Shown here piece by piece: positions 22,583 through 30,796 of a stretch of 37,174 nucleotides of DNA. Both the position numbers and the translations under genes were made by a program. This DNA comes from Colimorpha_A sp045593985 (GTDB lineage Bacteria; Bacillota; Clostridia; Oscillospirales; CAG-272). Numbering within the stretch: position 1 is the stretch's first letter; every line of letters starts with the position of its first letter. The notes beneath the pieces were generated by a model. The model was not told the origin of the DNA and ran no database searches. It saw only the letters and a list, made by a program, of their open reading frames with translations. Location: contig JAZNXR010000061.1 in NCBI GenBank assembly GCA_045593985.1, forward strand, positions 1-37,174. The letters are read 5' to 3'.

Positions 22583-24271
22583 ATGAAAAAGCTTTTAGTT
22601 CTGATTCTTGCTCTTTGCATGGTCATGCCTTTTGTTGCCGCTTGCGGTAAAAAGGAGCCTGCAGGAAATACGACCGCGCCGCTTTTGGCGTGGACGATGC
22701 ACGCCTTTGAGAAAACGGTTGTAAACATAAAGCCGGATGTTAAGAATCCCTCGACCGAATATACGGTCTATCTTGCCAAGGGCGAGACCGAGGGATGTCA
22801 GGTTGCGGTTTACTCCGAAACTCAAATGAAGAATGTAACCTTCAAAATGAAGTCCGGTGAAACCGAGCTTATCAAGCCCGAAATGTTTGTTATGAGCAGA
22901 TCACATGCTGTTGGCAGAAAGCAGTATACCGACTCGCTTATTTCCTATAACGGCTTGCGCCTTATGCTCAATGCAAAGACGATCCTTCCCTTCATGATAG
23001 AGTTCACGACTGATGAAAACACACCTGCAGGTGAATACAAGTACGTTTATGAGCTTAAGGATAAGGATAAGAACGTTATCGCTACCTTCAATATTACCGT
23101 TCACGTCTGGGATTTCGAGCTTCCGAAGGAAAAGACCTTTATAGCAACAGTAGGTCTTGGAGCCGGCTGGGTACACATGAACGGCGGTAACTACGAGAGA
23201 TGGTATAACGACGTTCTCGACCATAATATGTGCGCTTACAGCGTCCCCTACGGCATTCTCGATGAGAGAGGCCAGGCTTATATGTCGGATCCCCGTGTAA
23301 CCTCATTCGTCGTTCCCGTTCCGCTTGTTCAGAAGGACGAAGGAAACACAACAACCAATGAAGAAAAGGATCCGAGAGACTTCGAGATTGACGTTCCGAA
23401 GCTTATGGAGTACTACAACACAGTGTGCAGTAATCCCGAATGGCTGAAAAAGGCGTACTTCTATCCGATCGACGAGCCGAGAACGAAGGAGCATCTTGAA
23501 GCACTTGCAAAGTACGAAAAGCAGCTCACCGCGCTCTGCCCCAAGATAGAGATCTGCGCTCCCTTCTATACCAACCTTGGCCCCAACGTACTTGGCGGCA
23601 ACAAGGACCAGACCGAAATAATGGCAGCGTATACCGACCTCTGGTGTCCGAAGCTCTGCCTCTGGGACGATAAGCAGTCTTATGACGCGTACGGTGTCAC
23701 TAACCCGAAGAGCTTTGAAGAAAGAATGAACGATCAGATCGCAAAGGGCGACAGAATGTGGACCTACGTATGTAACGATCCCGACGATCCCTATGCTCAG
23801 ATGTTCATTGATACGAAGGGCGTAAATCAGCGTCTTATGTTCTGGCAGATGTACCAGAGAAACATAAATGGCTTCCTCTATTGGAGCGTAAACACCTACG
23901 GCTATAAGGAAGGTCCTCATCCCGTCGGAACCGCAACTCCCCAGAACCCCTGGAATACCGTTAACACAAAGATCCCGAACGGCGAGGGCAAGACCATATA
24001 CGGCTGCGGCTTCCTCTTCTACCCCGGCTCCGACGTCGGCGTAGGCGGCGCAGTTCCCTCAATCCGTGCTAAGATCGTTCGTGACGGCGTTGATGACCTC
24101 GAAATGTTCTACCTTGCAGAGGAATATCTTGACGGCGGCAAGGAATGGCTTGTCAACAAGACAAAGGAAGGCACCCCCTCCCTTACCAAGTATTGTGATA
24201 ACAACGAGTTCGTTAATCTCCGCATCGAAATCGGTAACGCAATCGAAGCTGCAGTAAAGAATAGCAAGTAA
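22583..24271 (+). CDS. GH123/DUF4091-type glycoside hydrolase lipoprotein (copy A)
   Basis: The 562-residue protein has a lipobox (VAAC, Cys21), an N-terminal beta-sandwich of the kind that precedes GH123/DUF4091 barrels (about 36-180, ending VHVWDFELP), and a TIM-barrel domain with YPIDEPR (295-301). Asp297-Glu298 corresponds to the Asp-Glu pair that works by substrate-assisted catalysis in known GH123 beta-N-acetylgalactosaminidases. GFLYWSVNTYGY and RDGVDDLEM near the C terminus fit DUF4091. The expected site of action is the cell surface. ATG 22583 has GGAG nine bases upstream. It is a recent paralogue of 26525-28189, with DNA identity concentrated at the two ends. True substrate unknown. 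Confidence 0.83.
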   Translation: MKKLLVLILALCMVMPFVAACGKKEPAGNTTAPLLAWTMHAFEKTVVNIKPDVKNPSTEYTVYLAKGETEGCQVAVYSETQMKNVTFKMKSGETELIKPEMFVMSRSHAVGRKQYTDSLISYNGLRLMLNAKTILPFMIEFTTDENTPAGEYKYVYELKDKDKNVIATFNITVHVWDFELPKEKTFIATVGLGAGWVHMNGGNYERWYNDVLDHNMCAYSVPYGILDERGQAYMSDPRVTSFVVPVPLVQKDEGNTTTNEEKDPRDFEIDVPKLMEYYNTVCSNPEWLKKAYFYPIDEPRTKEHLEALAKYEKQLTALCPKIEICAPFYTNLGPNVLGGNKDQTEIMAAYTDLWCPKLCLWDDKQSYDAYGVTNPKSFEERMNDQIAKGDRMWTYVCNDPDDPYAQMFIDTKGVNQRLMFWQMYQRNINGFLYWSVNTYGYKEGPHPVGTATPQNPWNTVNTKIPNGEGKTIYGCGFLFYPGSDVGVGGAVPSIRAKIVRDGVDDLEMFYLAEEYLDGGKEWLVNKTKEGTPSLTKYCDNNEFVNLRIEIGNAIEAAVKNSK

Positions 24272-24278
24272 TAAAAGA

Positions 24279-24311
24279 GCGGCAATTTCTTGTGAAATTG
24301 CCGCTTTTTTT
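24279..24311 (+). terminator. Terminator after GH123 copy A
   Basis: GCGGCAATTTC and GAAATTGCCGC form a perfect 11-bp stem with a 4-base loop and seven T. The terminator after copy B (28197-28227) is nearly the same sequence. Confidence 0.92.
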
Positions 24312-24312
24312 C

Positions 24313-24341
24313 TTGACTCTCATCGGGTATCATGTTAAAAT
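24313..24341 (+). promoter_or_regulatory. Promoter of the creatininase-like operon
   Basis: TTGACT at 24313-24318 and TAAAAT at 24336-24341 are 17 bp apart, beginning two bases after the T run of the preceding terminator. Confidence 0.75.
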
Positions 24342-24395
24342 TTAACTAACGGATCTGAACTGACCTGAAAAAAGATTTTCCTTAAGGAGAATATT

Positions 24396-25268
24396 ATGGA
24401 AACTCGTTGGATGTACAGAACTTCAAACGATCTATGTGAGTTACGGGAAGCGTCAAAGGGAGTATGCGTTATGCCCATCGGCTGCGTTGAGAAGCATGGA
24501 CTTCATCTTCCGCTCGGACAGGACTCGATCCAGGGCGAAGCCATAGCCTATGCGGCATCGCAGATCGAGCCGGTTTGTGTGTTCCCGACCTTTACGTTTG
24601 GCGATCTTTGCGGAGCTGCCCCGTCTGTTCCCGAAGGCACGGTAACGCTGCCGGAGGAAACTCTGCTTCTGCTTCTAGAGCAGCTTTGCGGACAGATCTC
24701 ACGCTCCGGCTTCCATAAGATCATAATTTTTAACTGTCACGGCGGAAACTATCCGCTTCTTTCGTTGTTCACGAGAATGCTGGCTAACAAAAAGCGCGAC
24801 TATATCGTCGCAGTGGCAACCGTGACTGCAACGGAGCCCGATGAGATCGCCATGAATCTGAAGCAAAGCGGCCGAGGTCTATATCCCGAGCTTACGACCG
24901 AGGACGAGGATTATATTATCAAATTCTTTGACGAGGGCGGTATAAACGGTCACGCAGGATTCGGCGAGGTTGCGTATATGATGGCGATTGCGCCAGAAGC
25001 TGTGCATCTTGACCGTCTTGGCATTGAAAGCGGTCTGTCAACGCATAAGGCGGACTTCCTTAATCAGGCAGGCCTGCGCATCAGAGACGGCGGCTGGGAG
25101 GTCGATTATCCGAACGCATACGACGGCACCGATCCAGTCGGATGTAACGAGCGCATTGCGAAATGCTGCTTCCGACTTGCCGCAGAGCGCCTTGCGCGCT
25201 CCATAAAAGTTCTGAAAGAAGAAAACGAAACGCTCAAATGGCTTGACGAGTACCAGAAGGGCTGGTAA
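24396..25268 (+). CDS. Creatininase-family metallo-amidohydrolase
   Basis: The 290-residue cytoplasmic protein carries the creatininase-family metal and active-site pattern: PIGCVEKHGLHLPLGQD (27-43, Glu32, His34, His37, Asp43), FNCHGGN (112-118; NGHGGN in most members) and HAGFGEVA (186-193, where Glu191 is a ligand). Family members open cyclic amides (creatinine), deformylate FAPy compounds or trim peptides as MftE, so an amide bond is the likely target. AAGGAG precedes ATG 24396. The acyltransferase follows after one base, and both lie between the two GH123 lipoproteins, pointing to a joint role with them. Substrate unknown. Confidence 0.87.
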   Translation: METRWMYRTSNDLCELREASKGVCVMPIGCVEKHGLHLPLGQDSIQGEAIAYAASQIEPVCVFPTFTFGDLCGAAPSVPEGTVTLPEETLLLLLEQLCGQISRSGFHKIIIFNCHGGNYPLLSLFTRMLANKKRDYIVAVATVTATEPDEIAMNLKQSGRGLYPELTTEDEDYIIKFFDEGGINGHAGFGEVAYMMAIAPEAVHLDRLGIESGLSTHKADFLNQAGLRIRDGGWEVDYPNAYDGTDPVGCNERIAKCCFRLAAERLARSIKVLKEENETLKWLDEYQKGW

Positions 25269-25269
25269 A

Positions 25270-26490
25270 ATGTATCCCACTATCGACGAATTAATGTCGG
25301 AGGTCGGCTGCAGCAGATGGCCCGATCGCTGGAAGGAGATATACGACGACGTAATGAAGGATTACGAAAAAAACGGCGGTACGCATCTCTGTGATCCCGA
25401 TTTTTACCGTGACCTGCATAAGCGTTATAAGGCGTTTCCGCACTATCTTGAGGTGATCTGCGAAGCGGCGAAAAAGATAGCGGCGAACAAGGCGCTATCC
25501 CGCCTGCTTGCTCTGCTTGGCGCATCGCTTGCTGACCGTGAGCATGCGTGGGCGGACGTTGCGGCGTTCAGCGCACCGACGCCTCCCGGCGGCATGCGTG
25601 ACCTTGCTACCGATATGCTTACCGGACTCGCAACGGTCTCTATGGTTGAGTATTCACACGAAAAGTTAGCGGAACGTAATATTCCGCATGAGATCATCCT
25701 CGCAACGACAACTATGCTTGAAGCGGGTATAGGAGAATTTGCAAAGCGCCATAACGGCGCATACGGCTATCACCTGATGAACTGGAATCAGCGTGCCATA
25801 GACGGAACGATCTTCCGAATAGGACGCCTTGAGATCGAGCTGTGCCGTTACGAATCACGCTCGGTGGTACTTGAAAACGACAAGGGCGATTTGATTGCAC
25901 TTGCAAACGGCGATAGATTCCACCCCGACGGTGCCGTTATCGGATCGGCAGGGTATGAGGATTATTCGGGCTCGTTTGCTCCGTTGCTTTTTGAGAGCGA
26001 GGACGCCTATACAGGCAACCCGTACGACCGCCTTGGGCGCTGTTCACCCGAGCCGATAAAGCTTCGAAAAAGCGAATGGAAAAAGCTTATGGCGTACGGT
26101 GATAAGGTAATAGCCCTGCATATTCCCGCAGGTGGCTCGCTTGCTCCCGACGAGGTGGACAGGACCTTGGAGCTTGTGAAAAAGTTTGTCGCAGAATACT
26201 TTCCCGAATGGGACTACCGTGGCTTTACCTGTGAAAGCTGGCTGCTCGATCCGCAGCTCGAAGCGCTGTTGGGCGACGAATCAAATATTGTCAGATTCGG
26301 CCGTCGCTTCTTGCGCATCTCGGTAGAAAGCGGCGGTAGATCCCCCAATTATTTCGTATTTATGCGTCCGATGGACGAGAAGATAGATGTCTCATCGCTT
26401 ACCGAAAACACACGTCTTGAGCGTGCCTTGAAGGAGCATTATTTAAAAGGCGGCTTTATTTACGACGTATTCGGTTGTTTTTCAAAATAA
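25270..26490 (+). CDS. GNAT-like C-terminal domain (GNAT_C/NAT_N) acyltransferase-type protein
   Basis: The 406-residue protein matches the two-domain family annotated as acyltransferase with a GNAT-like C-terminal domain (NAT_N plus GNAT_C, formerly DUF5596). The C-terminal hallmarks are clear: ALHIPAGGSLAPDEVD (about 279-294), FVAEYFPEWDYRGFTCESWL, LDPQLEALLGDESNIVRF, all at the usual spacing. The N-terminal half is helical and ends in the GEFAKRHNG segment. No biochemical function is established for the family. I use ATG 25270, one base after the creatininase-like stop; the longer frame from 25243 lies inside that gene. Probably cytoplasmic. Confidence 0.85.
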   Translation: MYPTIDELMSEVGCSRWPDRWKEIYDDVMKDYEKNGGTHLCDPDFYRDLHKRYKAFPHYLEVICEAAKKIAANKALSRLLALLGASLADREHAWADVAAFSAPTPPGGMRDLATDMLTGLATVSMVEYSHEKLAERNIPHEIILATTTMLEAGIGEFAKRHNGAYGYHLMNWNQRAIDGTIFRIGRLEIELCRYESRSVVLENDKGDLIALANGDRFHPDGAVIGSAGYEDYSGSFAPLLFESEDAYTGNPYDRLGRCSPEPIKLRKSEWKKLMAYGDKVIALHIPAGGSLAPDEVDRTLELVKKFVAEYFPEWDYRGFTCESWLLDPQLEALLGDESNIVRFGRRFLRISVESGGRSPNYFVFMRPMDEKIDVSSLTENTRLERALKEHYLKGGFIYDVFGCFSK

Positions 26491-26524
26491 AAATATAATA
26501 TTATTATTGATAACGGAGGTAAAA

Positions 26525-28189
26525 ATGGTAAAGAAATTATTCGTTGTTCTTATTTGCTTTAGCATGCTTATGTCATGCTTTGCGTGCGGAAACGGCGAGA
26601 AGAAGCCGAACGGAGACGGAAACGGTTCCGCAGAGTTCAAGGCATGGACGATGCACGCCTTTGAGAAAACGGTTGTGAACGTAGATCCGGATGTTAAGAA
26701 TCCCTCGACCGAATATACGGTCTATCTTGCCAAGGGCGAGACCGAGGGATGTCAGGTTGCGGTTTATTCGAGCGAGATGCTTAAGTCTGTTACGTTGACC
26801 TTGAAGTCGGGCGAGAAGGAGCTGATAAAGCCGACCATGTACTCTATGGACAGAACGCACGCCGTCGGCAGAAAACAGTATACCGACTCACTCGTTCTCT
26901 ACGGCGGAGCGCGTCTTATCCTGCGTGAAAAAACCGTACTGCCCTTTATGATCGAGTTTACGACCGACGAAAATACCCCCGCAGGCGATTACGAATACGT
27001 CTATGAGTTCAAGGACAAAAATAAGAACGTCCTCGCCACCTTTAATATTACCGTCCACGTCTGGGATTTCGAGCTTCCGAAGGATAAGAGCTTTGTAACG
27101 AGCGCCGCACTTTATTGGGACTCGATCGAAGCGGCGATAGGTCTTTGCAACGAGGATATATACAAGCAGTGGTACGATGATATGCTTGAGCATAATATCA
27201 GCGCATTCGACCTGCCGTATGACGAGCTTGACGAAAGAGCCGAGGCTTATATGTCGGATCCCCGTGTGACCGCATTCGTTCTTCCGATCCCCAAAAACGA
27301 GGACGGCTCTATAAACGAAGAAAAGCTGCTTCAGTATTATAACAGGCTCAAGACCAATCCTGTTTGGCTCGAAAAGGCATTTTTCTATCCGATCGACGAG
27401 CCGAGAACGCTGGAGCATCTTGAAGAACTCAAGGAATACGAGAAAAAGCTCACCGCACTCTGCCCCGAGATCGAGATCTGCGCTCCCTTCTATACCAATC
27501 TTCAGATTCCCGGAACAGAAACCGACCAGACTGATGTAATGGCATCATATACCGATCTTTGGTGCCCGAAGCTATGCCTTTGGGATGATACACAGTCTTA
27601 TAAAGACCTTAAATATGAGCCGAGCAAGTCCTTCGAGCAGAGAATGAACGATCAGATCGCAAAGGGAGACAGAATGTGGACCTACGTTTGCAATGATCCC
27701 GACGATCCCTATGCACAGCTTTTCATCGACACCGAGGGTGAAAATCAGCGCCTCATGTTCTGGCAGCTGTATCAAAGAAATATAAAGGGCTTCCTCTATT
27801 GGTCAGTGAACTACTACGGATATAAGGAAGGCCCCAATCCTGTCGGAACGGCAACTCCTCAGAACCCCTGGAATACCGTTAACACAAAGATCCCGAACGG
27901 CGATGGCAAGACCATATACGGCTGCGGCTTCCTCTTCTACCCCGGCTCTGACGTCGGCATAGGCGGCGCAGTTCCCTCAATTCGTGCGAAGATCGTTCGT
28001 GACGGCGCTGACGACGTCGAAATGCTCTACCTTGCAGAGCAGTATCTTGACGGCGGCAGGGAATGGCTTGTCAATAAGACAAAGGAAGGTACCCCCTCCC
28101 TTACCAAGTATTGCAGTAACGACGAGTTCGCTAATCTCCGCATCGAAATCGGTAACGCAATCGAGGCTGCAATAAAGAATAGCAAGTAA
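26525..28189 (+). CDS. GH123/DUF4091-type glycoside hydrolase lipoprotein (copy B)
   Basis: The 554-residue paralogue of copy A has its own lipobox (CFAC, Cys21), the same beta-sandwich (about 40-185) and barrel with YPIDEPR (288-294; Asp291-Glu292 catalytic pair), and an almost identical last 110 residues. An 80-base block (26687-26766) is identical to 22733-22812, while residues about 190-265 differ strongly and lack the insert present in copy A. GGAGG lies five bases before ATG 26525. There is a 34-base gap and no terminator after the acyltransferase gene, so it probably ends the operon that starts at 24313. Expected at the cell surface; substrate may differ from that of copy A. Confidence 0.83.
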   Translation: MVKKLFVVLICFSMLMSCFACGNGEKKPNGDGNGSAEFKAWTMHAFEKTVVNVDPDVKNPSTEYTVYLAKGETEGCQVAVYSSEMLKSVTLTLKSGEKELIKPTMYSMDRTHAVGRKQYTDSLVLYGGARLILREKTVLPFMIEFTTDENTPAGDYEYVYEFKDKNKNVLATFNITVHVWDFELPKDKSFVTSAALYWDSIEAAIGLCNEDIYKQWYDDMLEHNISAFDLPYDELDERAEAYMSDPRVTAFVLPIPKNEDGSINEEKLLQYYNRLKTNPVWLEKAFFYPIDEPRTLEHLEELKEYEKKLTALCPEIEICAPFYTNLQIPGTETDQTDVMASYTDLWCPKLCLWDDTQSYKDLKYEPSKSFEQRMNDQIAKGDRMWTYVCNDPDDPYAQLFIDTEGENQRLMFWQLYQRNIKGFLYWSVNYYGYKEGPNPVGTATPQNPWNTVNTKIPNGDGKTIYGCGFLFYPGSDVGIGGAVPSIRAKIVRDGADDVEMLYLAEQYLDGGREWLVNKTKEGTPSLTKYCSNDEFANLRIEIGNAIEAAIKNSK

Positions 28190-28190
28190 T

Positions 28191-28227
28191 AAAAAAGCGG
28201 CAATTTTTTGTAAAATTGCCGCTTTTT
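28191..28227 (+). terminator. Terminator after GH123 copy B
   Basis: GCGGCAATTTT and AAAATTGCCGC form a perfect 11-bp stem around TTGT with six T after it, a close relative of the terminator at 24279-24311. Confidence 0.9.
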
Positions 28228-28239
28228 TACTTGTGAGTA

Positions 28240-28268
28240 TTGAATGTTAAAAAAACAAATGGTATAAT
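28240..28268 (+). promoter_or_regulatory. Promoter of the 821-residue protein gene
   Basis: TTGAAT at 28240-28245 and TATAAT at 28263-28268 are 17 bp apart, 33 bases before the ATG at 28302. Confidence 0.75.
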
Positions 28269-28301
28269 TCTACTTGAAAGTAACCAAAATTGGAGAACGA
28301 A

Positions 28302-30767
28302 ATGAAAAGCGCTTTTGAAAAGATACTGAAATATTACGAGGATATCGAAAAAACCGAAATAAAGCTCTTGGTAGCAAAGGAGAGCTTCTTCCCCTACGTT
28401 TCGAAAACGAGCATACATAGTGACGTTACCGACTGGGCGTACGGTGAGGCGCTCGAAAGAAGCTGCATCGCTCTCGATAAGGATAACGGCTGTGACGGTG
28501 AGGCTGTCGTATCAAATGCCAATAGACGCTATTTTCTGAAAATTATTGCCTGCATACCGAATTGGCAGGAGTTCGTTCTGCCTATGACAGTCGAAATAAA
28601 CGGCAAAGCTGTATATGAAAACGAGGAAGCGTTTTTTGAGCAGGTAAATCTCGGATGGCCCGCGCTTTATATCGAGCTTCCCGAATCGGCGCTTGTCGAG
28701 GGCAAAAATACCTTTTCTGTAAAGGTCGATAAGCCGCTCTATCTTTCCGAGCTTTCACTTGTTTCCTACCCGAAATACGAGGATCTAACGCAGGTGTCTC
28801 TCCGCAGATACGTAAAGAAGGACAGTATTTTTGCCGTAGCAGTATGCGACAAAGGTCACGCCTTCAAGAGCGTCTGCTCCGAGGGCTGTCAGCTTGTTTC
28901 CTCGCACTATTATAAGGATCTCTGCGTTCTTACCTTTAAAGCAAATAACGAGGGTGACCTTGCCTGCACAGCCGTATTCGGCGAAAAAAGCATAGAGCTT
29001 GCTATGCCTCATTCGGTTATCAATAACGATCCCTTCGTATTTGGTACAGATAGCGACGACCATCGCCACGACGGCTCCAACGAAACCTCGTTTTTAATAG
29101 AAAACGTCGTTTTTTCCGATATGGGCGACTTTATTCAGTTCCGTCCGCAGCACGGAAGAAACTATTACCGTCTTTTGGATAAGGACGGCTACGCCGCTAT
29201 CGTTTCACTTATTTCGGATTTCGGCATGAAATACGGACTTTGCGACTGTGACGTTGTCCTCGATTATCTTCCGGATATAAAGCCCGAAAGCTTTTACGGC
29301 TATCATATCCACGAGCCGTATCTCTTCTTTAACCCCGCACTTCTTGATAACCCCTTTGAAAGCGAAAGATTCCTTTGCGAGCCCGAAAAGATAAATTCCT
29401 CAAGCTCGTTTGGCGAGAGCAGAGACTTGTATAAGCAGGTACTTGCACGCTCGAAAAAGCAATTTTCAAGGGATAAGGGCCTAACCTCCTTCGGCTCTCC
29501 GAGCTTGCTCTGCGTTTACGAATGTGAATCGGGCGTCGACAGAATCACGATCGAGCCCGTCTCGAATATAAATCTTCTTTCGGGCGCAGTAAGAGCAAAT
29601 ACCAAAAAAATATGGGGCGCTCACGTGCCGACAGACTGGTATTTCGGAGTTCCCGTAGATAAGGTGAAATCGAATAAATACCGCCTCGCAATGCAGTATC
29701 TCTATCTTAACGGCGCAAGCTATCTCTATGCCGAAAATTCACTTTTCAAGACGAACGCCTTTGAAAGATGCGACTGGGAAAGTGATTTCTGTGTGACGAA
29801 CAGAAGATATCAGCGAGAGTTTTATGAGTACGCGTTAACTCATCCCCGTCTCGGAAGGCTCGTTGTCGATAAGGCGATCGTCTACGGCAAAAACGAGTTC
29901 TTTATGTGGAAGCTGAACGACAGAATTGCCGAGCTTAAGGAAAAGGACTGGGATTCAAAGGTCTGGGGCAAGTGGGATAACGCATACCAGATCGCATGGA
30001 ACGCATCGGAGGCGTGGCTCCCTGCAAGCGAGAAGCAGAACGTCTTTGAAAGTCCTCTGAATAAAAAGCTGTTTTCAGGCACCCCTTACGGAAATGTCGA
30101 CGTAATCTATGCGGAAAATGATTTCTCCCGCTATTCTCAGCTTGCCTTCCTCGGCTGGAATACGATGGATAAGACGCTTCTTTTGCGTCTTAAAGACTAT
30201 GTCGAAAACGGCGGCACCCTGATGATTCCCTACGCTTGCTTCAATATGAACGACGCAAACTGCGCAGAGCCGATATTCCCCGATAGTGAGGAAATAAAAG
30301 AGCTTGTCGGCGTGAACGTTAAGGGAAGCGTTAAGAGCGGAAGAAGCGCAAGCTTTGCCGACGGCACAGTTTGCGCTATCGAGGGCGATGTTTCTGTCGC
30401 CGTCGGAGAAAGCTGCGGTGCAGAGACCGTTTGCGTAGACGAAAACGGAAACGGTATCGTGTATAAGAACAGCTACGGCAAGGGTAAGGTCTATTTCGTT
30501 GCGTTTGCCGACTATATCGAAAAGGAAAACGACGTCGAGATCTTTAAGCATATCCTCACCGAAATGGGTAATGAGGGAGAAATGCACTGCGACAATGCAA
30601 ACGTCTCCTTCACAGTAAGAGAAGGGGAAACCGAGTACCGCATCTCCGTTCTCAATATGAACTGTATCGAGGGCGCAGACGAAGAATTTGTAATTAAATT
30701 CAAAGGACAGACTGTTTCGGGCAAGATCGAGGTCGGTGAGATCAAGGAATATGTACTGAATAAATAA
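28302..30767 (+). CDS. Large cytoplasmic glycoside-hydrolase-like protein, unclassified
   Basis: The 821-residue protein has no signal peptide. By its segments I see N-terminal beta-sandwich-like regions (about 1-240), a central region that reads like a TIM-barrel hydrolase (about 260-560; for example KKIWGAHVPTDWYFGVP and the YLYLNGASYLYAEN stretch, with acidic residues at strand ends), a class-I glutamine-amidotransferase-like segment (about 600-730: LGWNTMDKTLLLRLKDYV then ENGGTLMIPY, as in beta-galactosidase trimerisation domains), and a short C-terminal beta domain. This order resembles GH42-like enzymes, but I cannot place the family or the catalytic pair. ATG 28302 has GGAG six bases upstream. 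It directly follows the GH123 locus and may finish the breakdown of imported products. Confidence 0.7.
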   Translation: MKSAFEKILKYYEDIEKTEIKLLVAKESFFPYVSKTSIHSDVTDWAYGEALERSCIALDKDNGCDGEAVVSNANRRYFLKIIACIPNWQEFVLPMTVEINGKAVYENEEAFFEQVNLGWPALYIELPESALVEGKNTFSVKVDKPLYLSELSLVSYPKYEDLTQVSLRRYVKKDSIFAVAVCDKGHAFKSVCSEGCQLVSSHYYKDLCVLTFKANNEGDLACTAVFGEKSIELAMPHSVINNDPFVFGTDSDDHRHDGSNETSFLIENVVFSDMGDFIQFRPQHGRNYYRLLDKDGYAAIVSLISDFGMKYGLCDCDVVLDYLPDIKPESFYGYHIHEPYLFFNPALLDNPFESERFLCEPEKINSSSSFGESRDLYKQVLARSKKQFSRDKGLTSFGSPSLLCVYECESGVDRITIEPVSNINLLSGAVRANTKKIWGAHVPTDWYFGVPVDKVKSNKYRLAMQYLYLNGASYLYAENSLFKTNAFERCDWESDFCVTNRRYQREFYEYALTHPRLGRLVVDKAIVYGKNEFFMWKLNDRIAELKEKDWDSKVWGKWDNAYQIAWNASEAWLPASEKQNVFESPLNKKLFSGTPYGNVDVIYAENDFSRYSQLAFLGWNTMDKTLLLRLKDYVENGGTLMIPYACFNMNDANCAEPIFPDSEEIKELVGVNVKGSVKSGRSASFADGTVCAIEGDVSVAVGESCGAETVCVDENGNGIVYKNSYGKGKVYFVAFADYIEKENDVEIFKHILTEMGNEGEMHCDNANVSFTVREGETEYRISVLNMNCIEGADEEFVIKFKGQTVSGKIEVGEIKEYVLNK

Positions 30768-30771
30768 GAAA

Positions 30772-30796
30772 AAGGCGGTCATCGACCGCCTTCTTT
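30772..30796. terminator. Bidirectional terminator
   Basis: AAGGCGGTC and GACCGCCTT form a 9-bp stem around a 3-base loop between the plus-strand 821-residue gene and the minus-strand methyltransferase. The better T run is on the minus-strand side. Confidence 0.82.
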
